A stretch of 64,000 nucleotides of DNA from an uncultured Pseudomonadota bacterium. GTDB taxonomy: Bacteria; Myxococcota_A; Bradymonadia; Bradymonadales; Bradymonadaceae. The position numbers were made by a program, and so were the translations under genes. The notes beneath the pieces were generated by a model. It had not been told where the DNA came from, did not search any database, and was given only the letters and a program-made list of their open reading frames with translations. This document shows, piece by piece, positions 51,787 to 59,696 of the stretch (its first letter is position 1; each line of letters opens with the position of its first letter). Where the stretch lies: contig CAJXPB010000001.1 of NCBI GenBank assembly GCA_913057905.1, positions 744,001-808,000 of the forward strand, written 5' to 3'.

Positions 51787-52748
51787 GTCTCTCCTCCCAC
51801 TTGTTCGGATTCATCCTCTTGGCTCTCCTCCGGCGAAGTCGCACGCGGAGCGTCTCCCCCAGAACCATCTCCGCCGCGGCAGATGATGTACCCACCTTCG
51901 ATGCGCCCGCAGACGAACCCATCGCCAGCCTGAATCTGTTCGAAGGGCCCGGAAATACGAGTTCCCCGCCGAGACCCGATCGGCCAGCAGACTGCCTCAC
52001 CCCCGGTCCCGAGAGCACACCGGTTGCGCCCCCGGCCGTCGACCGAGACGTAACGGCCGGTCGGGGTCGGTATGCGTTCACCCGTCTGGAGAGACCGACA
52101 CCGCACCGCCTGCCCCCCATCCAAGACGCAAACCGAGCTCCCGAAGGTCTTAACCGCGGTGATATCATCACGTTCTTCGAAGAATCGACGAGTTCGTCCA
52201 TCGCCACGGCCACAGACAACATCCTTGTCTCGGGCCAGCCCACATGTGGCCACGGCTCCCGAGGAAATGCCGGAAAAACGCCCCTCCCACGCCAGCACCT
52301 CACCCGAACCAATGCCCTGGCAGACGACGTCCCCCTCTTCGGTCAGCCCACAGACATCTCGTCCCAGTGCGAGCCCCTCGAAGCGACGCTTCCCGGAATC
52401 AAAACCACCGGCCAATGTCGGAGCCGCCCCCCAGCAACGCAGGCTTCCCGACGTATTCACACCACAGGCAAACTCATCGGTTACTTCGACGGCTCGCCAG
52501 TCCTTGGACGTCGGTGACTCCCCAACTGCTGGCCCCGTTCCCCAGCAGGCGATCCCGCCGTCGACTGTCACCCCGCAGCCCTGCGAATCAGCAACATCGA
52601 ACGTCCGAAATCTTACTGTCGATGGTTCGCTTGTCCGCTCGCTGCTGAAGGGACTCGCCCCCGTCGCACAGCCGGCTGTCACAAACAAAAGCAGGCCAAA
52701 GGCGAGCCAAAACAAGCTATCAACCTTCGTCCTCATGCGTACCCTCAT
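51783..52748 (-). CDS. RCC1-repeat-like lipoprotein
   Basis: A 321-residue protein with a signal peptide and lipobox ending VTAGC (Cys about 26). The mature part (about 45-290) has six to seven degenerate RCC1 blades. Each has a strand, then a Cys-Gly-(Val/Leu) step and a 'V.CWG' or 'LRCWG' strand, as in QGCGVTVDGGIACWGTG and FACGVNTSGSLRCWGAA. The blades should form a beta-propeller, a common surface domain in Myxococcota. The C-terminus is acidic and disordered. The stop overlaps the ATG of the serine hydrolase. A variant palindrome of the local repeat, GAAGC-GAC-GCTTC (52380-52392), and one GAAGCCT copy lie in the gene. Confidence 0.83.
   Translation of the reverse strand: MRVRMRTKVDSLFWLAFGLLLFVTAGCATGASPFSSERTSEPSTVRFRTFDVADSQGCGVTVDGGIACWGTGPAVGESPTSKDWRAVEVTDEFACGVNTSGSLRCWGAAPTLAGGFDSGKRRFEGLALGRDVCGLTEEGDVVCQGIGSGEVLAWEGRFSGISSGAVATCGLARDKDVVCGRGDGRTRRFFEERDDITAVKTFGSSVCVLDGGQAVRCRSLQTGERIPTPTGRYVSVDGRGRNRCALGTGGEAVCWPIGSRRGTRISGPFEQIQAGDGFVCGRIEGGYIICRGGDGSGGDAPRATSPEESQEDESEQVGGET
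52380..52392 (+). repeat. Variant palindromic repeat GAAGC-GAC-GCTTC
   Basis: Same five-base arms as the other copies but a different three-base centre, inside the RCC1-like gene. It suggests the palindrome rather than the GAAGCCT core may be what is conserved at some sites. Confidence 0.65.
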
Positions 52749-52821
52749 CGATCATAGATACTGATTCGTGTAGTTATATATCTAGGCTTCAAACACTCGA
52801 ATCAACAGCCTCGGGTCGACA

Positions 52822-53052
52822 ATGCGAACGTTCTTTTCGAGACTCTCCATCAAATGGCTCCTCGCTCTGACGATCCTCGCCGGGCTCGCCCCCTGGCCTA
52901 TCGGCCCCGAACCTCATCTGATCCAGAAGCTTCGCTGGCTGGCAGATGGCACCCTAACCCGGCCGATCGACCTCTTTGACCTCGCCTTTCACGCCGCTCC
53001 AGCCATTTTACTTTGCGGCAAGATCTTGGCCGATTTAACCAGTACCGAGTGA
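52822..53052 (+). CDS. Small inner-membrane protein (type often annotated 'RND transporter')
   Basis: A 76-residue protein with two hydrophobic helices (about 8-24 and 52-70). The central phrase PEPHLIQKLRWLADGTLTRP followed by IDLFDLAFH is characteristic of a small, widely conserved proteobacterial protein usually labelled 'RND transporter' although far too short to be one. Its function is unknown. The ATG at 52822 lies 73 bases from the divergent RCC1-like gene, and one GAAGCCT repeat (52784, complement) lies in that gap. It converges with the membrane protein gene at 53057, four bases away. Confidence 0.75.
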   Translation: MRTFFSRLSIKWLLALTILAGLAPWPIGPEPHLIQKLRWLADGTLTRPIDLFDLAFHAAPAILLCGKILADLTSTE

Positions 53053-53056
53053 CCGC

Positions 53057-53704
53057 TCACCACGATACTGAAACCATCGCCCCGGTTAATTCTCCGACGA
53101 GTGGTTTCACTTGAACGGAGAAATCATCGATCGCTCGATGCTGCAGATAGAGGAGCACCGCGTCGAAGGCAAAAAGGAAGCCTCCCTGAAGGATCAACGA
53201 CTGACCGAACCCCACACGACGGTCGCTCCCCTTCCGGATCCCTCTCTCCCATAGGAATCCACCCCCGACCATATAGGCGACATCCAATCCCAGGTTGACT
53301 GCGAGGATTGTACGAATCTGTTGGCTCTGCCGATAGGTCTCGATCAACCCGTATCCTGACGGGTTGTCACCCAGGGCACTCGCCAGCCCGAACGTCCCAA
53401 TCGCCGCGTTCACGATATTCCAACCGGCATTCATTTGGTGGAACGCCTTCCACCTTGGGTTGTCCGCCATGAAATAACCGGCAGTCCCCACCCCCATGTT
53501 CACGGCCGCCCACCCAAGGAGGATCGACATCCCATCGCGGTTGATACGAAGCCTCCGTTCATTTTGCTCAAGGGTCAGCTCATCGATCGAGGCCTGCACT
53601 GATCCCTGGGCAAATGCGGATCCCGAATCAACCATGATCCAGCTAAAAACCAAAAGGAGCACCCCGCAAACGACAAGCACTCTCTCCGTGTAATCGTTGC
53701 TCAC
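53057..53704 (-). CDS. Hypothetical membrane protein (DUF6992-like)
   Basis: A 215-residue protein with a signal peptide or first helix (about 8-32, ending AFAQG) and about four further hydrophobic helices. Conserved-looking phrases are INRDGMSILLGWAAVNMGVG and AFHQMNAGWNIVNAAIGTFG, then DVAYMVGGGFLWERG and GFGQSLILQGGFLFAFDAVL. The pattern matches my memory of the DUF6992 family (inner-membrane, unknown function); the label is tentative. Two GAAGCCT repeats lie in the gene (53177 and 53548) and one just upstream (53733). It converges with the small membrane protein at 53052. Confidence 0.65.
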   Translation of the reverse strand: MSNDYTERVLVVCGVLLLVFSWIMVDSGSAFAQGSVQASIDELTLEQNERRLRINRDGMSILLGWAAVNMGVGTAGYFMADNPRWKAFHQMNAGWNIVNAAIGTFGLASALGDNPSGYGLIETYRQSQQIRTILAVNLGLDVAYMVGGGFLWERGIRKGSDRRVGFGQSLILQGGFLFAFDAVLLYLQHRAIDDFSVQVKPLVGELTGAMVSVSW

Positions 53705-53787
53705 TGCGGCACCTATCCGTCAGAATCGATTGGAAGCCTCTGTCCGCACTTACGATGCATTCGGAGGACCTGCGTTTGCCATCGTTC

Positions 53788-54609
53788 TCAATCATCCGCC
53801 CCGAGCCGGTCAATCGCCGCCGGCAACCATTCGGGGTTTCCCCCCCGATCAGCGACCAAGGCTTCAAGTAGGGTTTCCAGCCGCATGCGGCACTCGGATA
53901 CGAATGGCTCGATCAATGTATCCGGTACCTCGTCTATCCCTTCCCACTGCGGGTCTCCTGAAGCCTCGCTTCGAAGTTCATCGATCGAGGGAGGGCAGAT
54001 GGGTTCACCAATTCGAAATGTGAAAGGCACCGGCCGTGCAACCGGAAGAAAGAACGGGAGCCGGTAGGAGGAATCCCCCAAAAACGGAAACGGAAACACG
54101 CCGTCCTTGGTATGAAGTGGAAAGACTTCGTCCGGTCCGACGCCCCCGACGGGCACAACCGGTGTCCCAGTCGCAATCGCGACCCTGGCGAAACCGCGTC
54201 TTTGAGCCCATTTCAACTCGTATCGCTCGTGGCTTCCCTTTACCGAATCCCTGGCTCCGCCCGGGTAAGTCACGACGAGTTGCTCCTCCTCCAAGAGTCC
54301 GATCGCATTGTCGCGCCTCCCCTCGACGATCCCCATCTCATGCAAGAGCACTCGCGCCCATGGGATTTCGAACAACGACCTCAACGCCAATCCACGCGGA
54401 ACGCGCCCTGTCTCCCTCCAGATCTCGGGAAACAACACCAAACTGTCGATTCCCAGGAGTGAATGATTTCCCACCAATAATGCCCGACCGTTCGGCAGGT
54501 TTTCGACCCCCTCGAGCGAGGCATCAAAATATCGTGCCAGTGGGCGAAGCAGCCGGCTCACAAGCCTTAGTACCGGTGCATCGGCCGGTATGTCCTTCGG
54601 TGCATCCAT
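53788..54609 (-). CDS. Lysophospholipid acyltransferase-family protein
   Basis: A 273-residue membrane-associated acyltransferase of the LPLAT/PlsC superfamily. Block I is LLVGNHSLLGIDSL (about 45-58), a variant of NHxxxxD with His and Asp kept. Block II is PRGLALRSLFEIPWARVLL. Block III is LVVTYPGGARDSVKG (about 111-125), matching the 'FPEG/YPGG' type of the diacylglycerol-acyltransferase-like subgroup. Block IV is GTPVVPVGGVGPDEVF. It moves an acyl group to a lysolipid or related acceptor, probably at the inner membrane. It diverges from the HSL-type hydrolase at 54720. Two repeats (53859 and 53960) lie in the 3' part of the gene. Confidence 0.85.
   Translation of the reverse strand: MDAPKDIPADAPVLRLVSRLLRPLARYFDASLEGVENLPNGRALLVGNHSLLGIDSLVLFPEIWRETGRVPRGLALRSLFEIPWARVLLHEMGIVEGRRDNAIGLLEEEQLVVTYPGGARDSVKGSHERYELKWAQRRGFARVAIATGTPVVPVGGVGPDEVFPLHTKDGVFPFPFLGDSSYRLPFFLPVARPVPFTFRIGEPICPPSIDELRSEASGDPQWEGIDEVPDTLIEPFVSECRMRLETLLEALVADRGGNPEWLPAAIDRLGADD
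53960..53972 (+). repeat. Palindromic repeat copy GAAGC-CTC-GCTTC
   Basis: Third identical 13-base inverted repeat, inside the acyltransferase gene; GAAG follows directly and extends the arm symmetry. Confidence 0.8.
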
Positions 54610-54719
54610 TTCATGGATCTCTTCTGCGCAACGGATTCTTCAGAATCGCATCTCTACCTTGGAGACTGCCTAATCATCAACGGCCGCCACTGGACTCACC
54701 CGAGCGATCTGAGGCTTCC

Positions 54720-55766
54720 ATGGAATTCAGTAATGCCAGAAAACTCCAGTCTGCGCTGGTTCCGCTTCCCATCGAGCGGGCAGTATCGAGCCTCGCAGTA
54801 CAGTCCCTGCTCAACGGTGCTGACAAACTAGGTTTCATCGACAAGATCCTCGGAAGCAGAGCCAGGGACATCAAAGTACAGAATGACATCTCGTATGGCC
54901 CACATGCCAGCCATCGCCTAGATATTCTCGGGCCCGCCGAGGGTAAGTCCCGTGGCTCGATTGTCTACGTCCACGGTGGAGGATTTCGAATCCTCTCTAA
55001 GAAGAGTCATGCCACAATGGCTCGACTGCTTGCTCGCGCAGGGTTTTCGGTCTTCAATATTGACTACAGGCTTGCTCCTGAGAACCCCTACCCCGCAGCT
55101 CCCGCCGACGCGACCCGCGCACTCCAATTTCTTTCGGAACAGCACAGCCACTTCGGATTTCAGCCGGAACGGTTCGCCCTGATGGGCGAATCCTCGGGGG
55201 CAAATATCGTGACTGCCTTGGCTGTCGCCATGTCTTTTGAAGCCTCGGAGCCATGGGCGCGTAAGGCCCACCAAATACAGCTGACACCACGCGCAGTCGT
55301 TCCGGTATGCGGGTTTCTACAGGTGTCGAATCCTGACCGCCTGAATCGTTCGAATCAGCTGTCGCTGTTCGCCAAGGATAAGATCGCCGAGGCCTCGGAA
55401 GCCTATCTTCCCGAAGATTACGGAGAGACACCGGACATCCCGCTGCTCGCTGACCCGCTCCTGTTTCTCGAAGGGCCACGGCATCCTGTTCGCGAGCTTC
55501 CGCCCTTCTTCACCGCAGTCGGCACGGCAGACCCCTTGCTCGAAGACACCCGCCGGCTTGAGGCCGCTCTTCGAAGTCGAGGGTCGACAGTAGAAGCCAA
55601 GTACTACGACAACGAAAGGCATGCCTTCCATGCATTTTTCTGGCGCAACGCAGCCAATGACTTCTGGAAGTCAAGTACTGATTTTCTGGGTGACTTTCTG
55701 TCTGAAGCGAAGGCATCCTCTCGGAATTCGAAACAGCCATCGCTTCTTTCGGATGCTGCCGCATAG
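54720..55766 (+). CDS. Alpha/beta hydrolase of the hormone-sensitive lipase family
   Basis: A 348-residue esterase. The oxyanion-hole motif is YVHGGGFRILSKKSH (about 85-99). The nucleophile Ser is in GESSGANIVTAL (about 155-166), and TAVGTADPLLEDTRRLE supplies the Asp. The final His is in DNERHAFHAFFWRN near residue 305. This is the HSL (bacterial type IV lipase) group acting on short-chain esters. No clear signal peptide; cytosolic or membrane-bound. The ATG at 54720 is inferred from where family similarity starts; the open frame extends far upstream over the divergent acyltransferase. A GAAGCCT copy (54712, complement) ends two bases before the ATG, and two more lie inside. Confidence 0.9.
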   Translation: MEFSNARKLQSALVPLPIERAVSSLAVQSLLNGADKLGFIDKILGSRARDIKVQNDISYGPHASHRLDILGPAEGKSRGSIVYVHGGGFRILSKKSHATMARLLARAGFSVFNIDYRLAPENPYPAAPADATRALQFLSEQHSHFGFQPERFALMGESSGANIVTALAVAMSFEASEPWARKAHQIQLTPRAVVPVCGFLQVSNPDRLNRSNQLSLFAKDKIAEASEAYLPEDYGETPDIPLLADPLLFLEGPRHPVRELPPFFTAVGTADPLLEDTRRLEAALRSRGSTVEAKYYDNERHAFHAFFWRNAANDFWKSSTDFLGDFLSEAKASSRNSKQPSLLSDAAA

Positions 55767-55787
55767 TCGTTCAGGCTCTCACGGACT

Positions 55788-56606
55788 CTAGTACCCTAGA
55801 GCTTCCGGCATGAGGGCTTCACAGCAGGCTGCAACAAAATGGGGATTGAGAAGCTCCTTCTTATTGTATCGGAGCTCTTCGCCAGACATCGTTCGAACAA
55901 CTCCTCCAGCCTGCCTGACGACACAATCCGCTGCTGCAATATCCCACTCCATCGTGGGACCAATACGCGGATACACTTGGGCCTCTCCCTCGGCGACCAT
56001 GCATAACTTGAGTGCACTGCCGACCGGCACGAGTTCAACGCCACCTTGACGGTCACTCACGCGCCTGGCGTATTCTTCGGTGTCCTCGTTGACATGCGAG
56101 CGACTCACGACGACCTTCAACTGGTCTCGCTCGGGGCAGTTTTCGGTCACGTGTAATGGCACCGTATCTCCCGAGGCCGGTCTCTTGAAGGCGCCGGCCG
56201 ATTCGGTGGCCCAGTACATCGTATTTGCGGCGGGAACCCCCACCACCCCCATCACTGGCTTCCCGGCTTCAATGAGCGCCACATTGACCGTGAATTCCCC
56301 ATTCTGCTTGATGAATTCTTTGGTCCCATCCAAGGGATCCACCAGCCAGAACCGATCCCATTCGCTTCGTTCCTCGTACTCAATATCCTCGGACTCTTCT
56401 GAAAGTACTGGGATTTCCGGCGTCATCTTACGAAGACCGTCGACGAGGACTTCGTGCGAAGAGACATCTGCCTCCGTCAAAGGTGATTTATCTTCCTTGA
56501 TTCGGGTCCCGAAATCGTCGGAGTTGTAGATCGAAAGGATTTCGTCACCCGCCTCTTCGACGAGGTCGAGGACCTTTCGAACAGTATCTTCCATGAAGTC
56601 CGTCAT
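55788..56606 (-). CDS. cysQ: 3'(2'),5'-bisphosphate nucleotidase
   Basis: A 272-residue member of the inositol monophosphatase superfamily. The metal/phosphate motif is LVDPLDGTKEFIKQNGEFTV (about 90-109), the DPLDGTKEF signature of CysQ, after EESEDIEYEERSEW. The second motif is EWDIAAADCVVRQAGG near residue 220. It hydrolyses PAP formed in sulfate activation and PAPS-dependent transfer. The ATG at 56606 fits the family start (MTDFMEDTVRKVLDLVEEAG, first 20 residues); the longer frame crosses the tRNA gene. Its neighbours are an esterase and tRNA-Val, not other sulfur genes, although a rhodanese lies at 59.7 kb. No copy of the local repeat lies in it. Confidence 0.92.
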   Translation of the reverse strand: MTDFMEDTVRKVLDLVEEAGDEILSIYNSDDFGTRIKEDKSPLTEADVSSHEVLVDGLRKMTPEIPVLSEESEDIEYEERSEWDRFWLVDPLDGTKEFIKQNGEFTVNVALIEAGKPVMGVVGVPAANTMYWATESAGAFKRPASGDTVPLHVTENCPERDQLKVVVSRSHVNEDTEEYARRVSDRQGGVELVPVGSALKLCMVAEGEAQVYPRIGPTMEWDIAAADCVVRQAGGVVRTMSGEELRYNKKELLNPHFVAACCEALMPEALGY

Positions 56607-56655
56607 AGTCTGAGGCGAGGTAGGCTCTAGGGTCGTTGTGTCGGGGACGATAAAA

Positions 56656-56728
56656 TGGGCGTGCTTGGATTCGAACCAAGGACTTCCACCGTGTCGGGGT
56701 GGCACTCTCGCCGCTGAGTTACACGCCC
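56656..56728 (-). tRNA. tRNA-Val (anticodon GAC), copy 2
   Basis: Reverse-strand 73-base cloverleaf identical at every base to the gene at 28456-28528, including the unusual C at position 33 in the CCGACAC loop. No CCA is encoded. It lies between cysQ and the RAYT gene. The flanks differ from those of copy 1, so only the tRNA itself is duplicated. Confidence 0.93.
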
Positions 56729-56801
56729 TGAGACAGTCCCGTTCACTATGCCAGCACCGGACAGATTTCAACCCAACACACCGACTCGGTGACCCAACGG
56801 C

Positions 56802-57842
56802 TCAGTTCATCTGCTCAGGAGGGTCGACACCCGTAAACACCTGGAGCCGCGCCAGGACCGGCAGGGGTGGCAACGCAGCTCTTTCATCCTCATTCTCCCG
56901 ACACGAAGCTCGCCAGACCGAGTCGAGCAGACCGACGGCGAACCGTCGGGCCCGATTGCACCGGTCCCCACCCAGGTTGCTGAAGACCGGGCAGGACGGA
57001 TACCTTCGCTGTTCAGGTGGAGTCGGCTTCAGAATACGCCGTTTCCCATTGAAATAGACCTTCTTCCAACCATCTGGCAATTCAGGAAGAGGCAAATTGA
57101 AATAGAGCTCGACCTCCTCTTCCGAGGCCCAGACCGCGTCCAGCCCGTCGGTCAGAACCGGGTCGGAAATCTCATCTTCGCTCAAGTAGTACCGCGCCGA
57201 GTGCCAAGGCCAAGAAAGAACCTCATCCACGAGCGATTCGTAGTCAGAATCGAGGGCCAACTCGCATTCGTCCTCGAGAGACTCTAACCCCTTCGGCACT
57301 GTCGGCGGCACAAGCAATTCACGAATGGTCTCCGCATGGTAGGCCTTCAGGTGATTGGCCTCGACGTAGAAGATGCAATTGTGCAGATAGAGATCGGATT
57401 TGATGCCCTTTGCGTGGTAGGGGCCCGCCCACAGAGTGCCCGCGCCCCATTTGTCGGAGGAGTAGGCATACGAGCTTTGTTCCTTCCGCCGCAGCCGTTT
57501 GAATTTCCGTGTAAACTGAGCTTTCAAGTTTCCGATCGTCTTGTCTAGAGCCTGACAGTCCGACTTCGCTTCCAAAATTAGGTGGAGGTGGTTTCCCATC
57601 AGGCTGTAGTGGATGACCGAGTAACGGCCGACCCGCGCATAGTGCTGAATCAGCTCCTGCAGCAGCTCCTTCGCCTCTTGGTGCTCGAGGTACTTGCGCT
57701 CCAAATTGCATCGCGTCGTTACGTGAATGAACGTGCCGTCTTCCGGGTAGACTCGGCCATCTGAGTCGGTCTCGAGTTCGAAATAGTCGTAGTCAATTTG
57801 ACGTTCGACATTCTGCTCGGGCTGCTTCATGAGATAGTTCAT
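56802..57842 (-). CDS. REP-associated tyrosine transposase (RAYT, Y1/IS200-like)
   Basis: A 346-residue protein whose N-terminal about 200 residues are a Y1_Tnp (TnpA_REP) domain. GTFIHVTTRCNLERKYL (about 36-52) is the opening strand. VIHYSLMGNHLHLILEAKS (about 78-96) holds the HUH motif His-Leu-His that binds the metal. YLHNCIFYVEANHLKAYHA (about 150-170) is the helix with the candidate catalytic Tyr. RAYTs are domesticated single-copy relatives of IS200/IS605 transposases that nick and move short palindromic REP elements. The C-terminal 140 residues are acidic and unlike standard RAYTs. I found no GTAG-type REP hairpin beside it, but the GAAGCCT motif island surrounds it. An ATG at 57830 is an alternative start. 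Confidence 0.87.
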   Translation of the reverse strand: MNYLMKQPEQNVERQIDYDYFELETDSDGRVYPEDGTFIHVTTRCNLERKYLEHQEAKELLQELIQHYARVGRYSVIHYSLMGNHLHLILEAKSDCQALDKTIGNLKAQFTRKFKRLRRKEQSSYAYSSDKWGAGTLWAGPYHAKGIKSDLYLHNCIFYVEANHLKAYHAETIRELLVPPTVPKGLESLEDECELALDSDYESLVDEVLSWPWHSARYYLSEDEISDPVLTDGLDAVWASEEEVELYFNLPLPELPDGWKKVYFNGKRRILKPTPPEQRRYPSCPVFSNLGGDRCNRARRFAVGLLDSVWRASCRENEDERAALPPLPVLARLQVFTGVDPPEQMN

Positions 57843-57970
57843 TCTCCCCCCAATCGCTCATCGTCTGCAGATTCCTCGCCCACCAACTGTTTTCGCCGCG
57901 ATCTTATTTTTGTTGCGAACTACCTCTCTCCTCCTACGGCTTGGGTCCTGAGCACTAGACGACACTTAAT

Positions 57971-57989
57971 TCATACTTGACAGGTATGA
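57971..57989. promoter_or_regulatory. Inverted repeat TCATAC-N7-GTATGA upstream of the cytochrome gene
   Basis: Two perfect six-base arms (57971-57976 and 57984-57989) flank TTGACAG. It lies about 90 bases before the cytochrome start, in the 238-base gap after the RAYT gene. The size and position fit a dimeric repressor or activator site. The TTGACA in the spacer could be a -35 element, but no good -10 follows at the right distance. Confidence 0.35.
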
Positions 57990-58080
57990 TATTTCGCATT
58001 CTCCTCCCATCTGCCCGGGGTCCCGCGGCTGGGAATTCGAGAGTTGGCGCACATCCTCCTGGCGACTTTCAAAATCAATA

Positions 58081-59670
58081 GTGTCCGACAAACACGAAGT
58101 CTCACAAAGTGATGGATTGGATGGATCGTCGCCACGTCAATCCGGCGGTCCCACCATTGCCATTCTCGGTGTATGCGCACTCCTCCTCGGATCCGCTGCG
58201 ATTTGGTTCGCCGCTGGCTCCGACGCCACGAACGACATGACAGCAGAGAGTTCAGGCAACTCAGTGGCAGACCGATCCGGACGGGCCAGCTCCGAATCTG
58301 TCGACTCCGAGGCTTCAAATATCGGTGACGAAGAGGTGTTGAAGGCCGCTGAGGACTTCTACAGCTCACGCCCTTACTACCAGCAGCCCCTGGGCCATCT
58401 CGAAGTCCCCGACGGACTGCCGAACCTGGAGGCGGAAACGTGCGGCGGATGTCACACTGAAATTTATGAGGAGTGGTCAATTTCGACCCATCGAAGAGCC
58501 TGGAAACAAGATGCCCAATTTATGGCAGAGCTCGAAAAATCACGCACCGGGTCGACAGCCGAGGATTCCTCTAAGGACGATGTCGGATGGATGTGTGTCA
58601 CTTGCCATACCCCGGTCACAAACCAACTTGAGCGGGTCGTAGTCGGATTGCGAGACGGCAACATCGGCCAACCAATCTACCGAAAAAACCCATCCTACAA
58701 TCCAAGGCTTCAAGAAGAGGCGATTACCTGCGCGACATGCCATGTTCGCAACGGGAAAGTTTATGGCCCATACGGCGACACCGACGCTCCGCACCCCACG
58801 GCAAAGGATCCGAGCTTGAGAGATTCGAGTACATGTACCGGATGCCATCAGGCCGAGGCCCACTGGCCGAGCCGCTCACTCGCATGCTTCTTTTCAACGG
58901 GTGAAGAATGGAGCCAGTCTCAGTACGCGAAAAATGGCGAGACATGCCAGTCGTGTCACATGCCGACAGTCAACCGTAAACTCGCCAAAGGGTTTGACCG
59001 TCCGAAGCGGAAGACTCGACGGCATTGGTTCGGAGGCTCACTTATACCCAAGCATCCGAAATACAACGAGGAGATTGCCAGGCTTCAAAAGGTGTACGGA
59101 AGTGGTGCGGAGATTACCCTGATCCCGGCCCAGGAGGCTCAGAACGTAGAGCGCGCCTCGAATGGTTCTCTAAAAACATCGTCCTGCCCCCCAGATCGGT
59201 CATGCCGCAGCTATATCGTCCGGATTACGAACGAGCATGCGGGTCACTACCTACCAACGGGCGATCCTGAGAGGCATCTGGACGTCACGGCCACTGTTCG
59301 GACGGAGGATGGAACTGTCGTAACCGAAGCCTCCCAGCGCATTGCTTCGAAGTACAAATGGTGGCCGGAAATTCGCGAACAGTACGACAATCGTTTGCCT
59401 CCGAAGGAGCATCTGGACTTCGAGGTCCATATCCCGAAAGGAGGTGACGACTACTCAATTCAGATTTCGGCCCACAAGTATCGGATGTACATGGAAGCCT
59501 TCGAACATCACGATCTTGAAGGCGAATACGTCCGGGGCCGAAGCTTCTTTAACGCACGCTGGCACATCGACTCTGCAGGAAATCTGACGCTGGAGAGGAA
59601 AGTAACCGACAAAGAAAAGGTGATGAATGACAGCCATACTGGAAGGCCCGAGGGCCCGGATCACCGGTAA
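58081..59670 (+). CDS. Membrane-anchored pentaheme c-type cytochrome
   Basis: A 529-residue protein read from a GTG at 58081. One N-terminal helix (about 23-43) acts as an uncleaved anchor, followed by a Ser-rich linker. Five haem-binding CxxCH sites are present: CGGCH (about 121), CVTCH (about 178), CATCH (about 219), CTGCH (about 251) and CQSCH (about 292). They are followed by a beta-rich C-terminal domain (about 380-520) with NEHAGHYLPTGDPERHLDV. The layout recalls the cytochrome c554-type family of multihaem proteins found beside sulfur or nitrogen redox enzymes. The rhodanese gene follows 26 bases downstream, so the pair is probably an operon. Electron donor and acceptor are unknown. 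Five GAAGCCT repeats lie in the gene. Confidence 0.88.
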   Translation: MSDKHEVSQSDGLDGSSPRQSGGPTIAILGVCALLLGSAAIWFAAGSDATNDMTAESSGNSVADRSGRASSESVDSEASNIGDEEVLKAAEDFYSSRPYYQQPLGHLEVPDGLPNLEAETCGGCHTEIYEEWSISTHRRAWKQDAQFMAELEKSRTGSTAEDSSKDDVGWMCVTCHTPVTNQLERVVVGLRDGNIGQPIYRKNPSYNPRLQEEAITCATCHVRNGKVYGPYGDTDAPHPTAKDPSLRDSSTCTGCHQAEAHWPSRSLACFFSTGEEWSQSQYAKNGETCQSCHMPTVNRKLAKGFDRPKRKTRRHWFGGSLIPKHPKYNEEIARLQKVYGSGAEITLIPAQEAQNVERASNGSLKTSSCPPDRSCRSYIVRITNEHAGHYLPTGDPERHLDVTATVRTEDGTVVTEASQRIASKYKWWPEIREQYDNRLPPKEHLDFEVHIPKGGDDYSIQISAHKYRMYMEAFEHHDLEGEYVRGRSFFNARWHIDSAGNLTLERKVTDKEKVMNDSHTGRPEGPDHR

Positions 59671-59696
59671 ATAACTGTCAAACCAGGATCGAAACC

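Noticed and set aside
57977-57990. TTGACA followed closely by TATGAT as a promoter for the cytochrome gene
   Set aside because: The two hexamers are only two bases apart, not 16-18, so they cannot form one sigma-70 promoter; I keep only the inverted repeat.
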